Origin: Candidatus Kaiserbacteria bacterium
Lineage (GTDB): Bacteria > Patescibacteriota > Minisyncoccia > Phycocordibacterales > Phycocordibacteraceae
Direction: 5' to 3'
Length of the DNA: 14,680 nucleotides
NCBI GenBank assembly: GCA_023267775.1
Contig: JAHFMQ010000013.1
Span: forward strand, 1-14,680
In this document: positions 12,786-14,680 of the stretch, piece after piece
Position numbering within the stretch: the stretch's first letter is position 1
Layout of the letters: each line of letters opens with the position of its first letter
The notes under the pieces: model-generated
What the model was told of the DNA's origin: nothing
Databases searched by the model: none
What the model saw: only the letters and a program-made list of their open reading frames with translations
Translations under genes and position numbers: made by a program

Positions 12786-14534
12786 TTATTCAGTTACGGC
12801 GCGGAGCACCTCTTCAATACTGGTGATGCCGCGCGCCGCTTTGTAAAGGCCATCCTGAAACATCGTAAGCATAGCCTCTTTCTTCGCTTGCGTCTCGATA
12901 GCGTCGCTTGTACTTGAACGAAGAATGATTTCGCGGATTGCAGGAGAAACCGCGAGTACTTCATGAATACCAATACGGCTCTTGTAGCCGTCTTCAGATT
13001 CTGCCGATGGTGTAGGGTGATAAAAAGGGATATCATCGAGCGTCGAACCTTTTTTAATGAGTCCTTCATCTTGAAGAGCTTTAAACGCGACATTAAAATC
13101 CTCGTCGCTGCCGATTTTTGATCGCATAACTTTATCAAGCGAATATTGTTCCTTATTGTCCATAAGTTTTCGTACGAGACGCTGTCCGACCACAACGCGA
13201 ATAGTTGAAACAAGCAGAAACGGTTCAATACCCATATCAATAAGCCGAGGAATCGCGCCCGCGGCGCTGTTGGTGTGAATCGTTGAGAGCACCAAGTGAC
13301 CAGTGAGTGCGGCATTTATCGCAAGCGACGCTGTCTCGCTGTCGCGAATTTCTCCGACCATGATGATGTCTGGATCTTGGCGCACAAGGGAACGAAGTCC
13401 GTTGGCAAACGTGAATCCAATTTGCGGATTCACTTGCGTTTGATTCACTCGTTTCATTTGGTACTCGATAGGATCTTCGACGGTGGAAATATTTACATCC
13501 GGACGATTCAGAATATCGAGCATGGTATAGAGCGTCGTCGTTTTCCCCGAACCAGTTGGACCGGAAATGAGAATAATTCCAGTTGTCTGTGAGAGTGCTT
13601 TATGAATACGTTCCATGTTTTCGCCGTGAAGCCCCAGTGCATCAAGCGTAAATCCTTCCCCGGTCTCTCGCAGAAGACGCATAACTGTTTTTTCGCCGAA
13701 GAACGTCGGAAGTATTGAAACGCGGAACGAAACACGATCTGCCTCGGTCTCCATTTTGAAGCGGCCATCTTGCGGCAAACGTTTTTCGTCGAGCTTTAGA
13801 TTCGCGAGCACTTTAATACGCGCCGTGATGCCCGCCGCAGCAGACTTCGGCAGTGTCATCGCATCATGGAGGATTCCGTCGATGCGATAGCGCACGAGCA
13901 CCTCGTTTTCCATCGGTTCTATATGTACGTCTGAAGCTCCTTGAACTATCGCGTGGCGCAAGAGTGTGTCCACGATGCGGACGATCGGCAGGTCTTCGGC
14001 CATCTGTTTGAGCTCATCACCTGAAAGATCTTTATTTCCGGCGGAAACAACGTGGATCTTCCCTGCCTCGGTTGAAATAATGTCGCCGAACTCATCTTTC
14101 AATGATTTCTGATATTGAAGAAGTGAATATTTAATACTGTCCGTATCAGTTAGTCGCGGCAATATCTTTAACCCAGTCTTTTTTCGTACAGAATCAATAG
14201 AGGCAAGGTCCTCGACGTCGAGCATCGCGACTTCAAGCGAATCCCCTTCCTTTCGAAACGCGATGATGTTATGCGTTCGTGCAATTGGTTCTGGTATGAG
14301 CGCAAGAATATCTGCCGGGACGCGATGTTCCTTCAAGTTCACGAACGGGATGCCGAGTACATACGCCTGAATACGACGAAGCGCATCATCAGTCATCGAA
14401 CCTCGCGCAACAAGTATGTCGCCGAGAGACTTCCCAGTCTTCTCTGCTTCCTCGGCCGCCGCATCAAGTTCTTTCTTGGCGACAACGCCGGAATCAATGA
14501 TAAATTCCTTCAGCTCGCCTTCTGAAACGTGCAT
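12786..14534 (-). CDS. pilB: Type IV pilus extension ATPase PilB
   Basis: A 582-residue secretion ATPase of the GspE/PilB family that powers pilus assembly. It has an N-terminal MshEN-like domain (about 1-140), then the core: a SDVHIEP segment (201-207), Walker A GPTGSGKTT (325-333), Asp box EDPIEY (353-358), Walker B IMVGEIRD (391-398) and the His box STIHTN (407-412). The zinc-binding tetracysteine region, usually between the His box and GRIGIHEV, has no cysteines here; it is replaced by a polar segment around PFYHPTPSAESEDGYKSRIGIHEV. ATG 14534 is preferred over the longer reading from TTG 14633, which runs through both promoter motif copies. It is the first gene of a tight pil operon and carries the same promoter motif as recJ and HIT. 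Confidence 0.95.
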   Translation of the reverse strand: MHVSEGELKEFIIDSGVVAKKELDAAAEEAEKTGKSLGDILVARGSMTDDALRRIQAYVLGIPFVNLKEHRVPADILALIPEPIARTHNIIAFRKEGDSLEVAMLDVEDLASIDSVRKKTGLKILPRLTDTDSIKYSLLQYQKSLKDEFGDIISTEAGKIHVVSAGNKDLSGDELKQMAEDLPIVRIVDTLLRHAIVQGASDVHIEPMENEVLVRYRIDGILHDAMTLPKSAAAGITARIKVLANLKLDEKRLPQDGRFKMETEADRVSFRVSILPTFFGEKTVMRLLRETGEGFTLDALGLHGENMERIHKALSQTTGIILISGPTGSGKTTTLYTMLDILNRPDVNISTVEDPIEYQMKRVNQTQVNPQIGFTFANGLRSLVRQDPDIIMVGEIRDSETASLAINAALTGHLVLSTIHTNSAAGAIPRLIDMGIEPFLLVSTIRVVVGQRLVRKLMDNKEQYSLDKVMRSKIGSDEDFNVAFKALQDEGLIKKGSTLDDIPFYHPTPSAESEDGYKSRIGIHEVLAVSPAIREIILRSSTSDAIETQAKKEAMLTMFQDGLYKAARGITSIEEVLRAVTE

Positions 14535-14561
14535 ATGCGGTAAAGTATACCCTGTGAGATA
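14535..14561 (-). promoter_or_regulatory. pilB operon promoter with proximal copy of the 16-bp motif
   Basis: On the minus strand TATCTCACAGGGTATA (14561-14546, one mismatch from the common form) runs into TATACT (14549-14544), and the ATG follows 9 nt later at 14534. No Shine-Dalgarno or -35 is seen. The arrangement matches those at HIT and recJ and predicts a leader of at most a few bases. Confidence 0.75.
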
Positions 14562-14597
14562 ACTTTTACTCAGCAGTTGTACACCATTGAGAATAAT

Positions 14598-14613
14598 TAT
14601 CTCACGGGGTATA
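14598..14613 (+). promoter_or_regulatory. Distal, opposite-facing copy of the 16-bp motif upstream of pilB
   Basis: An exact TATCTCACGGGGTATA on the plus strand. Its centre is 52 bp from the proximal copy at 14546-14561, matching the 50 and 53 bp separations at HIT and recJ. No start codon with an open frame follows it before the window edge: the nearest GTG (14616) meets TAG after 15 codons. It therefore looks like a regulatory partner site rather than a promoter for a visible gene. Confidence 0.7.
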
Positions 14614-14664
14614 GCGTGTATTGCCCCCGGCAAAGTGAGGATTCCACTAAAACTTCCTTATAGT

Positions 14665-14680
14665 AAAAAGCGGGCGCACC
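14665..14680 (-). terminator. Possible 3' half of a terminator cut by the window edge
   Basis: Read on the minus strand, the window opens with GGTGCGCCCGC followed by TTTTT (14680-14665). This looks like the downstream arm and T tract of an intrinsic terminator whose other arm lies beyond the edge, ending a minus-strand gene upstream of pilB. The stem cannot be confirmed from this window. Confidence 0.3.

Noticed and set aside
14535..14633. A 33-codon N-terminal extension of PilB from TTG 14633
   Set aside because: It spans both motif copies, and the family-like MshEN domain begins at the ATG at 14534.
1..14680. tRNA, rRNA, riboswitch or insertion-sequence features
   Set aside because: None could be recognised by eye on either strand; the window is nearly filled by protein genes, and all gaps are under 160 bp.

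Overview
The window looks like part of a small, streamlined bacterial chromosome, most likely from the Patescibacteria (Candidate Phyla Radiation, Parcubacteria-like). This is an inference from gene content: a DNA-uptake/type IV pilus gene set beside tpiA-pgk, a PilB without its zinc-binding cysteines, divergent glycolytic enzymes, and very short upstream regions. No rRNA, tRNA, CRISPR array or insertion sequence was seen. TAA, TAG and TGA all serve as stops, so the code appears standard.

Layout from left to right. (1) 1-900, minus: the 5' two-fifths or so of comEC, running off the left edge. (2) 1023-2918, minus: a superfamily II helicase with four C-terminal repeats; divergent from it at 3063-4373, plus, a sigma-70-family factor with an unusual N-terminal domain. 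Both have strong Shine-Dalgarno sites and hairpin terminators and look like a separate cassette. (3) 4389-6625, minus: an RNase HI-like gene and recJ, with a HIT-family gene (6778-7209, plus) divergent from recJ. (4) 7233-9292, minus: tpiA, pgk and an unlisted 32-residue membrane micro-ORF. (5) 9328-14534, minus: a compact type IV pilus/pseudopilus operon, pilB-pilC-pseudopilin-pilW-like-pilX-like. The first pseudopilin carries an in-frame TAA inside its N-terminal helix.

The strongest unexplained signal is a 16-bp promoter motif, TATCTCACGGGGTATA. It occurs six times, each copy within one mismatch, and only in two places: the recJ/HIT divergent promoter (four copies) and upstream of pilB (two copies). 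Each of the three genes has a proximal copy whose TATA end forms the -10 box just before the ATG, and an oppositely oriented distal copy 50-53 bp further upstream, about five helical turns. At recJ/HIT the two distal copies overlap to form a 28-bp near-perfect palindrome. This links the pilus motor, RecJ nuclease and a HIT protein into one probable regulon, plausibly for DNA uptake and processing. ComEC, the expected channel, lies in the window but lacks the motif.

Many genes (comEC, rnhA, recJ, HIT, tpiA, pilB) show a -10-like hexamer 6-9 nt before the ATG and no Shine-Dalgarno, which predicts leaderless or near-leaderless mRNAs. The helicase, sigma factor and micro-ORF have clear ribosome binding sites instead.
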